The position numbers and the translations under genes are program-made. This document shows positions 14,351 to 22,253 of a DNA stretch of 26,166 nucleotides, piece after piece; position 1 is the stretch's first letter, and each line of letters begins with the position of its first letter. The notes below the pieces were generated by a model. It did not search any database. It was not told the origin of the DNA and saw nothing but the letters and a program-made list of their open reading frames with translations. This DNA comes from a virus: IMG/VR virus record IMGVR_UViG_3300047562_001616, positions 1-26,166 of that record, one strand, 5' to 3'.

Positions 14351-15640
14351 ATGTCTGTACCGACCCTAACACCGACTAGTAGATCAAGTAAAGTTATTTT
14401 ACCAATTACGGGAACGCCTGGTAATGTAAACGCCCCCGAAAATCCTTTGCCATTTGGAATTTATATGGGAATGCCAAATGAATATCAGGCATTTGCATCA
14501 GGTGCAGCAGATCAAGTTAATTTTGTTTATAAGAAATTGGGTGGCGATGTATTAGATATTGAATTAACACAATATAATGTTTATGCAGCTTATGAAGAAG
14601 CGGTATTAGAATATTCATATCTGGTTAATATCCACCAAGCAAAGAATTCGTTAAATAATCTGCTTGGCGCTACAACGGCTTCTTTTGATGAAGATGGGCA
14701 GATTGTTGATGGCGACACTTTAAGTGGCTCTAACGTCGAATCTAAGCTCCCTAGATATACTTTTGACTATACTAGAAGAGTTGCAATGGGTATTTCAGCA
14801 GAGGCTGGAGTGGGTGGTGATGTAACTTATTACTCAGCTTCTTTTAATACAACTGCAAATGTTCAAGACTATGATCTGCAAGAAATTGTAGCAGCAGCAG
14901 TTGATGCTGGTGATTTAGTCTTAGACACGGGCGATACAATTGATTCTAACAGAATAACAATTAGACAAGTTTATTATAAAACCCCAAGAGCAATGTGGAG
15001 ATTTTTTGCTTATTATGGCGGCTTAAATGTAATTGGCAATCTATCAACTTACGGTCAATATGCCGATGATTCAACATTTGAAGTAGTTCCAACTTGGCAA
15101 AATAAACTTCAAGCTATGATGTATGAGGATTCAATTTATACAAGAACTTCACATTATTCATATGAAGTTATTAACAATAAATTAAGAATATATCCAACAC
15201 CAATAAACTCATCACCAGATAAATTCTATTTTAGGTTTACGGTAAAGAAAGATTCTTTTGATGAATACTCCGACAGAAAAACTGGGACAGATGGGGTAAA
15301 TAACTTAAACAATCTACCTCTCTCAAATATTCGCTATTCATCAATTAATTCTATTGGCAAGCAGTGGATACGCAGATTTGCTTTGGCGCTTTGTAAAGAG
15401 ATGTTGGGGCAGATTAGAGGTAAATTAAGTGGAGCCGTACCAATTCCAGGTGGCTCTGTCACGCTTAACTCAACTGCTCTTTTGAGCGAGGCTTCAAAAG
15501 AAATGTCTGATTTAAGAACAGAACTTAAAACAGTCTTAGATGAATTAACTTATGAAAAACTATTAACAAAAGACGCTAATATGACTAAAACAACTGCGGA
15601 TACATTAAGCAAAGTCCCAGTTCCATTATTTGTAGGATAA
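14351..15640 (+). CDS. gp13: Neck / head-completion adaptor protein (gp13-like)
   Basis: 429 residues (T4 gp13 is 309). The C-terminal third carries the diagnostic pattern QWIRRFALALCKEMLGQIRGKL, then PIPGGSVTLNSTALLSEASKEMSDL, which matches the helix-loop region of gp13/connector adaptors that bind the portal after packaging. The N-terminal half has segments such as QYNVYAAYEEAVLEYSYLVN (helical) and a beta-rich insert (FNTTANVQDYDLQE). It is the first gene of a three-gene neck unit (13-14-15), the same order as in T4. ATG 14351 has AGGAG 9 nt upstream. Confidence 0.82.
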   Translation: MSVPTLTPTSRSSKVILPITGTPGNVNAPENPLPFGIYMGMPNEYQAFASGAADQVNFVYKKLGGDVLDIELTQYNVYAAYEEAVLEYSYLVNIHQAKNSLNNLLGATTASFDEDGQIVDGDTLSGSNVESKLPRYTFDYTRRVAMGISAEAGVGGDVTYYSASFNTTANVQDYDLQEIVAAAVDAGDLVLDTGDTIDSNRITIRQVYYKTPRAMWRFFAYYGGLNVIGNLSTYGQYADDSTFEVVPTWQNKLQAMMYEDSIYTRTSHYSYEVINNKLRIYPTPINSSPDKFYFRFTVKKDSFDEYSDRKTGTDGVNNLNNLPLSNIRYSSINSIGKQWIRRFALALCKEMLGQIRGKLSGAVPIPGGSVTLNSTALLSEASKEMSDLRTELKTVLDELTYEKLLTKDANMTKTTADTLSKVPVPLFVG

Positions 15641-15646
15641 TAAAGA

Positions 15647-16132
15647 ATGGCAGATAATAAATGGACAAAACCTGATGCACCACCACCGCCACTTTTTACT
15701 GGTGAAAAAGAGGCTGACTTTGTTAAACAAATTAATGATGAAGTTATTGAACGGGTTGTTGGACAACAAATCCTTTATTTTGCTATTTCTAGAGAGCATT
15801 CAAACTATCACCCCCTTTACGGTGAAGCAATCGAAAAAACATATTTACCACCAGTTAGAGTTTACGCGCAAGTAACTTGGAGTGGATCAAAAACTGAATT
15901 TACAAAATACGGTGTTGATCGCAGGCCACAAATTAAAGTTGATTTTCATAAGAGGCGTTTAACAGAAGATCAAGACCTTTATATTCGTGTTGGTGATTTT
16001 GTGCGTTTTGGTGACTTTGATTATGAAATTGTTGAGTTGAGTGAACCAAAATTATTATTTGGACAAACAGATAAAAGTTTTGAGATTAGTGCAACTTGTA
16101 TATTGGCGAGAGAAGGAAAATTTAACCCATAG
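15647..16132 (+). CDS. gp14: Neck protein (gp14-like)
   Basis: 161 residues, shorter than T4 gp14 (256). The core parallels gp14: ILYFAISREHSNYHPLYGEAIEKTYLPP (the YY/F-x-P/S-R, L-x-GE pattern), then FTKYGVDRRPQIKVDFHKRRL, a GDFVRFGDFDYEIVE strand pair, and LLFGQ. The N-terminal tail is short and Pro-rich. The gene lies exactly between gp13-like and gp15-like genes, as in T4, which supports the call more than the sequence alone does. The role would be in the neck ring joining head and tail. AGGA is the weak ribosome-binding site. Confidence 0.7.
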   Translation: MADNKWTKPDAPPPPLFTGEKEADFVKQINDEVIERVVGQQILYFAISREHSNYHPLYGEAIEKTYLPPVRVYAQVTWSGSKTEFTKYGVDRRPQIKVDFHKRRLTEDQDLYIRVGDFVRFGDFDYEIVELSEPKLLFGQTDKSFEISATCILAREGKFNP

Positions 16133-16141
16133 GATTATTAA

Positions 16142-17110
16142 ATGCTACCAAAATATATTGAAGAAAATTATAAATTCAACAATTATCGTGACGCCCTCAA
16201 AAAAGCTGAAGACCTTGGATGTGTTGGAACTCACGCAGACGGCGGCTATTATTATCCTTGCAAAGACACTGACACTTTATTTAAGTCGGCTTATTCTGTT
16301 CAATATGATACTTTAGTTCCATCAACATTTGAAACTATTGATATGGCTATGTATAATTGGATTGATAAAACAATTGATGTCTTTGCAACAAGAAACGATG
16401 GCTGGCGTAAGGTTCCAATAATTTGGTTAACTCAAGAAAGGGCTTATCAAATTAAAGATGATCGTGAAATGAGGGAATTGGGAACAGAATCTTTAAAGTT
16501 TCCAATGATTTCTGTTGAAAGAACAACCGTCAAACAAACTGCTGCTAAAGATTGTCCAATCCCGGCTAGATTATTCGCTGGTAGTGACGGAACAACATTA
16601 ACAATTGCTAAAAAAGTAAAGCAATCTAAAACAAAAAAATTCGCCAATGCTACAAGTCAAAGGTTGTATAGCCAACCAACTTTTAAATTTAAAAACCAAA
16701 AGGTGGTTTATGAAATGGCAACAGTTCCTTTGCCAATTTATCACGATCTGGGATATACCATCAATTTAAGAGCAGAGTATCAACAACAAATAAATGATAT
16801 GATTCAGCCCTTTGCTACATTTAATAACAATATAAATCAATTTATGATTAGCGAAAATGGACATAGTTATGAGGCTTTCTTACAAACTGATTTTGGAATT
16901 ACAAACAATTTAAGTAATTTGGGAAATAGTGAAAAAATTTATGAATCAAAAATTCAAATTCGTGTAATTGGTTATATTATGGGTGGCGGTCCAAATCAAA
17001 AAGGACCTCAAGTTTCTAGAAAAGAAAATTTTGTTGAAGTGCGTTTCCCTAGAGAACACGTTATGCTTGGCGACATTAATGAATTCTCAGATGATGGATA
17101 TAGACCTTAG
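16142..17110 (+). CDS. gp15: Tail terminator / sheath-stabilising protein (gp15-like)
   Basis: 322 residues (T4 gp15 is 272). Features shared with gp15: YNWIDKTIDVFATR with VPIIWLTQERAYQ (gp15 has VPITYASKEHF), FPMISVERTTV, and the central strand-helix block VVYEMATVPLPIYHDLGYTINLRAEYQQQINDMIQPFATFNN, then IQIRVIGYIMGGG. gp15 caps the tail tube and sheath and provides the docking ring for the neck. The N-terminal extension (residues 1-60) contains two Cys in GCVGTHADGGYYYPC and is not in T4. It closes the neck unit; the sheath gene follows after a 52-nt gap holding a putative promoter. Confidence 0.82.
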   Translation: MLPKYIEENYKFNNYRDALKKAEDLGCVGTHADGGYYYPCKDTDTLFKSAYSVQYDTLVPSTFETIDMAMYNWIDKTIDVFATRNDGWRKVPIIWLTQERAYQIKDDREMRELGTESLKFPMISVERTTVKQTAAKDCPIPARLFAGSDGTTLTIAKKVKQSKTKKFANATSQRLYSQPTFKFKNQKVVYEMATVPLPIYHDLGYTINLRAEYQQQINDMIQPFATFNNNINQFMISENGHSYEAFLQTDFGITNNLSNLGNSEKIYESKIQIRVIGYIMGGGPNQKGPQVSRKENFVEVRFPREHVMLGDINEFSDDGYRP

Positions 17111-17129
17111 TCTTTAGGCTAATTCAAAA

Positions 17130-17137
17130 CTATTTAC
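17130..17137 (+). promoter_or_regulatory. Putative late promoter -10 (CTATTTAC) for the tail unit
   Basis: TCAAAACTATTTACTCT lies in the gap between neck and sheath genes, 25 nt before ATG 17163, with AGGAG at 17151-17155 as ribosome-binding site. It matches seven bases of the recurrent motif. No terminator is seen before it. Confidence 0.58.
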
Positions 17138-17162
17138 TCTAGCATAGTTTAGGAGATGTTTA

Positions 17163-20138
17163 ATGAGTGCCAGAAAATTTAAGTTTATTTCACCCGGTGT
17201 TTTCTTAAACGAAATAGATAATTCACAACTACCGAATGAGCCAAGAGAAGTTGGACCACTTTTTATCGGTAGAGCAAAATATGGCCCAGCAATGAGACCA
17301 GTTATTGTTGATTCGTTTGCTGATTTTGTGCAGTTATATGGTGAGCCAGTTCCAGGCGGCAAGTCAGATGACGTTTGGAGAAATGGTAATGAACAAACTC
17401 CAACTTATGGTGCTTATGCTGCTCAGTCTTGGTTGAGAAACTCTTCAACCTGTACTTATGTTCGTTTATTGGGTTCCCAAAATGCAGCCCACGAAACGGG
17501 CGGTGAAGCCGGATGGAAAATTAATGGTGCGAGCCCACTAGGCAAAGATATTGCTGCAATTCCTACATTTACCGGAGACGCCATGGGTTCAGCTTATGGA
17601 TTGTTTGTTTTCGGTAACAACCTTAGTGGTACTCAAACTGTTTCTGCTTACGGTACTGGTTCACTGGTCGCAACTTGGTATGTTGAAGATGGAATTGTTG
17701 GACTAGCTGGTGGAGTTGAAACAGGCGGCACGACAATTCTTTCCTCTCAGGCGGGAAGTGGATCTTGTCGTTTGGTATCCTCAGATGCAAATGGCAATTT
17801 TACCGTCTCAATTACTGGGTCTAGCAGTTATAAAAATCGTGTAATTAGCTTTTCATTAAACGAAAATAACAAAAATTACATTAGAAATGTATTCAATACA
17901 AATCCAGCTTTAATAAACACAGAAATTACTAAAGAATCACAAAGAGAAAGATACTGGCTTGGTGAAACATATGCAAATGAGTTTTTACAAAAAGTTAATA
18001 AAGGAATTGTAACTGGTTCAGGAGGCGCAATTGCAGCTTCGACCAGCGCCACCTATCTTGGTGTTATTTTACCGTTGGCATCTGGATCTGTTGTTCGTCA
18101 CAGTACAAGACAAACCCCATTTGAAGATGGTGCCACAAGATATAACCCAGCGACAGGTATGGTATTTGGTCAAGATTTAGGCGGTGCATCGGCTGCAGGT
18201 TCGTATACCTATGCTGGAATGAAAGAACTTTTTAAGTTCCACGCTTTAGATCACGCTGAATGGGCACAAAACAATCTTAAGATTTCAATTGCCAATATCA
18301 ATTATTCGCAAGATCAATTTAACAAGTACGGCTCGTTTGACGTTTTGGTGCGCCGCGCAAATGACACAGACGCAGCACCAATTATTCTTGAAAGATTCAG
18401 CAATTGTAATCTAGATGCTAACTCACTAGATTATGTTGCCAGAAAAATTGGTGACCAATACGTTCAATTTAATAGCACAACCAGAAGATTAGAAACAAGA
18501 GGCGATTACACAAATAATTCTAAATACATTAGAATTGAAATGGACACAGATGTGTACGATCCAGAGGATTTACCATTTGGTTTCTATGGTCCGCTCAAAT
18601 ATAAAGATTTTACTGTAACAATTGACACAAATGAAGCAGGAAATAATTTTGGTTCGGGCATAGTTGCACTTGGAGCTAAAAATATCTTAGCTTCAAATTA
18701 TGTAGCTGCCGAGGGTAATTCAGAAACTTGCCTTATTTTAACTGGATCTGGATTGGGAGCATCTGGTGCAAAAGGCCCAGAACTCAAATTCCTATTTCCA
18801 TCACACGAATTAAGAATTTCCGGAAATCAAGATAATCTTGCAGACCAAACAGACGCTTATTGGGGTGTTTGGACTGGTAGAACAAAGGCTAGCAATAAGT
18901 TCAATAGAGATTTTGCTGATTTAAATAGAAATAAATCAAGCGATCTTTCAAGCCAATACGACGCTGGCACATACACTGACTATCAATTTGTCTTTACACT
19001 TGATGAAGTTGTTTCAGGTTCAACAAACGGTCTCTTAACTTGGGTTTCAGGTTCTAGAGTGTTGGGCTCTGCTATTTCATCAACAGAGTCAAGCAACACT
19101 TACAAGACAGTAATTGATAAGGGTGTCAACAGCTTTACTATGCCAATGTATGGTGGCTCTGATGGTTTGGACATTACAGAAAAAGATCCCTTTAGAAATA
19201 CTGGTCTTTCAAGCAAAACAGAAACAACTAGTTACGCTTACAACTCAATTAAAGAAGCTATCGATATCGTTAGAGATCCTGAGTTCGTTCCTTACAACTT
19301 AGTATCCGTTCCAGGTATTACCAACGAGCAACTAACTACACACCTCATCAATACTGCTGAAGCAAGAGCAGACGCTCTCGCAGTTATCGATCTAAAGGGC
19401 GACTTCCAACCAGCGCACGAAGACGATGCTGGTAAGGTATATCCAAATCTAAGCGAAACAATTACCAATTTGAAAAATCGTCAAATTAATTCAAGTTATG
19501 GTTGTGCTTACTATCCCTTTGTTCAGGTTAGAGATACTCTACAAGGCAACTTAGTTTATATGCCAGCTTCCGTAGCAGCTATCGGTGCTATGTCCTACAC
19601 TGACAGAGTTAGAGCACCTTGGTTTGCACCAGCAGGATTTAATCGTGGCGGTCTTTCAGCGGGTATTGCAGGACTTCCAGTTGTTAATGTAACGCAGAAA
19701 CTTACATCACAAGATAGAGACCTTCTATACGACGCTAACATTAACCCAATCGCTTCATTCCCAAATGAGGGTATCGTAATCTTTGGTCAAAAGACACTAC
19801 AAGTTACAAGAAGTGCATTGGATAGAATTAATGTTCGTAGACTTCTCATCTTTATCAAGAAGGGCATTTCAAACATTGCATCAAATATCTTATTTGAGCC
19901 AAATGTTCGTGCCACTTGGGAAAGATTTATTGGTCAAGCCAACCCATTCCTTTCTGATGTACAAGCAAGATTTGGTTTAGATGATTTCAAGTTGGTTCTT
20001 GATGAAACCACAACAACTGCTGATCTTATCGATAGAAATATTCTATATGCTAAGGTTTATCTAAAGCCAACAAGAGCAATTGAGTTTGTTGCTGTCGATT
20101 TTATTATCAGTAATACTGGCGCATCTTTTGAGGACTAA
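17163..20138 (+). CDS. gp18: Tail sheath protein (gp18-like), enlarged
   Basis: 991 residues, far longer than T4 gp18 (659). The N-terminus (KFISPGVFLNEID, then GPLFIGRAKYGPAMRPVIV, SFADFVQLYGEPV) and the C-terminal block from about residue 680 (FVPYNLVSVPGITNEQL, then APWFAPAGFNRGG, NPIASFPNEGIVIFGQKTL, NVRRLLIFIKKGISNIASNILFEPN, then the closing FVAVDFIISNTG) are unmistakable contractile-sheath signatures. These form the inner, contracting ring around the tube. The extra length lies in the middle (about 120-650), likely outward-facing insertion domains rich in Gly/Ser/Thr. It is the first gene of the tail unit; the tube genes follow. Confidence 0.96.
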   Translation: MSARKFKFISPGVFLNEIDNSQLPNEPREVGPLFIGRAKYGPAMRPVIVDSFADFVQLYGEPVPGGKSDDVWRNGNEQTPTYGAYAAQSWLRNSSTCTYVRLLGSQNAAHETGGEAGWKINGASPLGKDIAAIPTFTGDAMGSAYGLFVFGNNLSGTQTVSAYGTGSLVATWYVEDGIVGLAGGVETGGTTILSSQAGSGSCRLVSSDANGNFTVSITGSSSYKNRVISFSLNENNKNYIRNVFNTNPALINTEITKESQRERYWLGETYANEFLQKVNKGIVTGSGGAIAASTSATYLGVILPLASGSVVRHSTRQTPFEDGATRYNPATGMVFGQDLGGASAAGSYTYAGMKELFKFHALDHAEWAQNNLKISIANINYSQDQFNKYGSFDVLVRRANDTDAAPIILERFSNCNLDANSLDYVARKIGDQYVQFNSTTRRLETRGDYTNNSKYIRIEMDTDVYDPEDLPFGFYGPLKYKDFTVTIDTNEAGNNFGSGIVALGAKNILASNYVAAEGNSETCLILTGSGLGASGAKGPELKFLFPSHELRISGNQDNLADQTDAYWGVWTGRTKASNKFNRDFADLNRNKSSDLSSQYDAGTYTDYQFVFTLDEVVSGSTNGLLTWVSGSRVLGSAISSTESSNTYKTVIDKGVNSFTMPMYGGSDGLDITEKDPFRNTGLSSKTETTSYAYNSIKEAIDIVRDPEFVPYNLVSVPGITNEQLTTHLINTAEARADALAVIDLKGDFQPAHEDDAGKVYPNLSETITNLKNRQINSSYGCAYYPFVQVRDTLQGNLVYMPASVAAIGAMSYTDRVRAPWFAPAGFNRGGLSAGIAGLPVVNVTQKLTSQDRDLLYDANINPIASFPNEGIVIFGQKTLQVTRSALDRINVRRLLIFIKKGISNIASNILFEPNVRATWERFIGQANPFLSDVQARFGLDDFKLVLDETTTTADLIDRNILYAKVYLKPTRAIEFVAVDFIISNTGASFED

Positions 20139-20139
20139 A

Positions 20140-20147
20140 CTAATTAT
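20140..20147 (+). promoter_or_regulatory. Weak variant of the late motif (CTAATTAT) before the tube gene
   Basis: AAACTAATTATAGG lies in the 29-nt gap before the tail tube gene, 20 nt from its ATG. It differs from CTATTTAT at one base. It could give extra transcription of the tube genes, but a chance match in AT-rich DNA is possible. Confidence 0.3.
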
Positions 20148-20167
20148 AGGAGATTAGGAGAACAACA

Positions 20168-20734
20168 ATGCCAAATAAAGCATCACCAATTCCACCCTGG
20201 GCGTCAGTAAAGATTGAGCCAAAAAGAGCGTTTAAATTCGTATTAACCCTTGGAGATATTCCAGCCTGGGTTGTTACTGACGTGTCACGCCCAAGTCCAA
20301 AATTTCAAGGTGGCGCAACCCACGACTTTTTAGGGCATCAATTTAAGTTCCCAGGTAAAGTACAGTGGAATGATGTTTCAGCAACACTTGTTGAACCAAT
20401 CGATCCTGACGTTTCAGGTCTTTTGCTGGATTCAATTAAAAAGGCTGGATATAATCCACCATCATCTTGGACTGTTGACAACGAAGGGTGGAGAACCACA
20501 CTTTCAAAAGAAAAGTTTGTCAATGGAAACTTGGGTAACATTGCTATTAGCGTTTTAGATTCAAATGGTAATGTTGTAGAAAAGTGGACCCTTTTCAATC
20601 CCTTTATTAGTTCAGTAACTTATTCTAAATTAGCTTACAACCAAAGCGGAATTAATACAATTGGTGTAGGTTTTACTTATGATTATGCAGATGTCGAGAT
20701 ATTTGAAATTGATCAAAATACAACTGTAGCATAA
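20168..20734 (+). CDS. gp19: Tail tube protein (gp19-like), copy 1
   Basis: 188 residues (T4 gp19 is 163). Typical tube pattern: FKFVLTLGDIPAWVVTDVSRPSPKF, then FKFPGKVQWNDVSATLVEPID, a variable middle, then GNIAISVLDSNGNVVEKWTLFNPFISSVTYSKLAYNQSG and a final strand pair. It forms stacked hexamers inside the sheath. It follows the sheath gene, as in T4 (18-19), and is preceded by GGAGA. Homologous throughout to the product of the next gene. Confidence 0.93.
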   Translation: MPNKASPIPPWASVKIEPKRAFKFVLTLGDIPAWVVTDVSRPSPKFQGGATHDFLGHQFKFPGKVQWNDVSATLVEPIDPDVSGLLLDSIKKAGYNPPSSWTVDNEGWRTTLSKEKFVNGNLGNIAISVLDSNGNVVEKWTLFNPFISSVTYSKLAYNQSGINTIGVGFTYDYADVEIFEIDQNTTVA

Positions 20735-20742
20735 TTACTTAG

Positions 20743-21300
20743 ATGGCAGAATTAATTGAACAATCTATCTATGAAAAGAAGCTCCAGAGTGGATTTCGGT
20801 TTCTACTCAGAGTACAAGATATACCATTTGCTTTAATTACTGATGTGTCTAGACCAAATCCACAGTTTGGTGCGGCTAGAGAATATCAATTGCTTAATTG
20901 GAAATTTAAATATCCAGCGGCTGTCGTTTCCTGGATGCCTATCTCTTTTACCATTAGAGAAACTTTTGACAACACCTTAACTGATTCAATCTCTGGATTA
21001 GTGTTGGACAAATATAAAAAATTAAGTTATGATAATCCAAATCAAGTTAGAGTTTCTAACGTAAAAAATATTAGCAAATCATCCTTAATGCAAGCGTTAG
21101 GAGATGTTATGATACAACTAATTGATCCGGATGGAAATGTTTATGAGCAATGGACACTATACGGGGCATTTATTTCAGGAATAAGTTTTAGTAAGCTTAG
21201 TTATACTGCATCTGGATTGATTGGAACAACTGTTACGCTTGCCTACGATTGGGCATCTCTAACTTATGTTAGTGATACAAATGTGCAAAAAACTTATTAA
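20743..21300 (+). CDS. Tail tube paralogue, copy 2
   Basis: 185 residues, clearly homologous to the preceding tube protein: FRFLLRVQDIPFALITDVSRPNPQF against its FKFVLTLGDIPAWVVTDVSRPSPKF, and IQLIDPDGNVYEQWTLYGAFISGISFSKLSYTASG against the same C-terminal block. The middle is diverged, so it is an old duplication. T4 uses tube-fold paralogues (gp54, gp48) to start the tube at the baseplate, so this copy may be a specialised tube ring or initiator instead of a second bulk subunit. No Shine-Dalgarno is evident before ATG 20743, suggesting lower or coupled translation. Confidence 0.88.
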   Translation: MAELIEQSIYEKKLQSGFRFLLRVQDIPFALITDVSRPNPQFGAAREYQLLNWKFKYPAAVVSWMPISFTIRETFDNTLTDSISGLVLDKYKKLSYDNPNQVRVSNVKNISKSSLMQALGDVMIQLIDPDGNVYEQWTLYGAFISGISFSKLSYTASGLIGTTVTLAYDWASLTYVSDTNVQKTY

Positions 21301-21313
21301 TTAAGAGGTTATA

Positions 21314-22102
21314 ATGAAACAATTTAATATGGAAGATGAAACATCTTCTGCAAAACATAATGGAATGACACATTATGTTGACTTACCAACAGGTGGATTT
21401 TATTATCCAGAGGGTCATCCTCTGTGTGGAGTGGCACAGGTTGAAGTTAAAATGATGACAACCAAAGAGGAAGACATATTAACAAATCAATCTTATATTG
21501 ATAATGGTATAGTGATTGATAAATTATTGGAAAGCATTATTCTTACCAAAGCCAGTCCAAAAGACATATACGAATCGGACAAAATGGCTGTGCTATTGGC
21601 ATCAAGAGTTGAGGCATACGGGTCAGATTACGAAGTTGTATCTATTTGTCCTCACTGCGGTGAAACACAAGAAGACACGATTGATTTAAACAATATTATA
21701 AGCAATGTTGTTGAAAGTGAATATGAGAAAACTGAGGCTGGTACAACAATTTTGGAATTGCCAAAATCAAAAAAAGTTATTGAGTTTAGAAATCTTTTAC
21801 CAAAAGATTTAGAATCAATTGAAAAAACTGTTGAAAGAATGAAAAAATTAAATATCAACACAAGTTTTAATATTGAATTTTTTAAAAGAATTATTATAAC
21901 AATGGACGGTGAAGACAACAAAGATGAAATTGGAAAGTTTGTTCAAAATATTCCAATTATGGATTCAAGAGCTTTAAACAAAGCATACTCTAAGTCAATA
22001 CCTAGAATTGACACAACAACAAAAACAGTTTGTAACTCTTGCAATAAAGAGAGTGAAGGGGGTCTGCCAATTCAGGCGAACTTTTTTTTCCCTGAACTCT
22101 AA
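21314..22102 (+). CDS. gp26: Baseplate hub / tail assembly chaperone (gp26-like) with zinc cysteines
   Basis: 262 residues. The opening YVDLPTGGFYYPEGHPL, then VEVKMMTTKEEDILTN, IDKLLESII and DKMAVLLASRVEAYGSDYEVVSICPHCGE follow the T4 gp26 baseplate family pattern. Four cysteines in two C-x2-C pairs (C112/C115 and C240/C243) could bind zinc. The position after tube and before a tape-measure candidate is where tail assembly chaperones are found. The 3' end has an unusual run of eight T (22082-22089) just before the stop, in an overlap with an open frame that contains the next small ORF; see findings on frameshifting. AGAGG precedes ATG 21314. Confidence 0.82.
   Translation: MKQFNMEDETSSAKHNGMTHYVDLPTGGFYYPEGHPLCGVAQVEVKMMTTKEEDILTNQSYIDNGIVIDKLLESIILTKASPKDIYESDKMAVLLASRVEAYGSDYEVVSICPHCGETQEDTIDLNNIISNVVESEYEKTEAGTTILELPKSKKVIEFRNLLPKDLESIEKTVERMKKLNINTSFNIEFFKRIIITMDGEDNKDEIGKFVQNIPIMDSRALNKAYSKSIPRIDTTTKTVCNSCNKESEGGLPIQANFFFPEL
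22082..22089 (+). other. Eight-T run, possible frameshift site
   Basis: The codons AAC TTT TTT TTC near the end of the gp26-like gene give a T8 run four codons before the stop. A -2 or +1 shift here enters the frame of the downstream small ORF, which is open from at least 22008 to 22253. A -1 shift does not. Slippage is inferred, not shown. Confidence 0.35.
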
Positions 22103-22112
22103 TTATTTGGAG

Positions 22113-22253
22113 ATGACTTATTCCAACATCATATCTTTAATTTCATCTGGTGGCTGGTCCTATAAAGACCTTCATTCGCTCCCTATATCTAAAAGAGATT
22201 GGATATTTCGTAAGTTTGCTGAATTAAATAATCCCAAAGAGGAGGACGAATAA
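22113..22253 (+). CDS. Small tail-chaperone-like ORF (gp51/G-T-extension position)
   Basis: 46 residues from ATG 22113, or two more from TTG 22107; the frame itself is open upstream into the gp26-like gene. The sequence (MTYSNIISLISSGGWSYKDL, then HSLPISKRDWIFRKFAELNN) has the short W-[ST]-Y-x-x-[LV]...LP...R-x-W pattern of the small C-terminal parts of tail assembly chaperones. GGAG abuts the ATG with no spacer, which is a poor initiation signal, so expression by frameshift fusion or by re-initiation after the gp26 stop (10 nt upstream) is likely. Its stop overlaps the next start as TAATG. Confidence 0.72.
   Translation: MTYSNIISLISSGGWSYKDLHSLPISKRDWIFRKFAELNNPKEEDE

Noticed and set aside
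16041-16316. 91-codon + strand ORF overlapping the gp14/gp15-like junction
   Set aside because: Runs across two real genes in another frame, without RBS or recognisable product.
17102-17113. AGAC-CTTA-GTCT hairpin at the end of the neck unit
   Set aside because: Only a 4-bp stem with no clear T-tract.
22082-22102. Classical -1 frameshift at the T run
   Set aside because: A -1 slip leads into a different frame from the small downstream ORF; only -2 or +1 fits.
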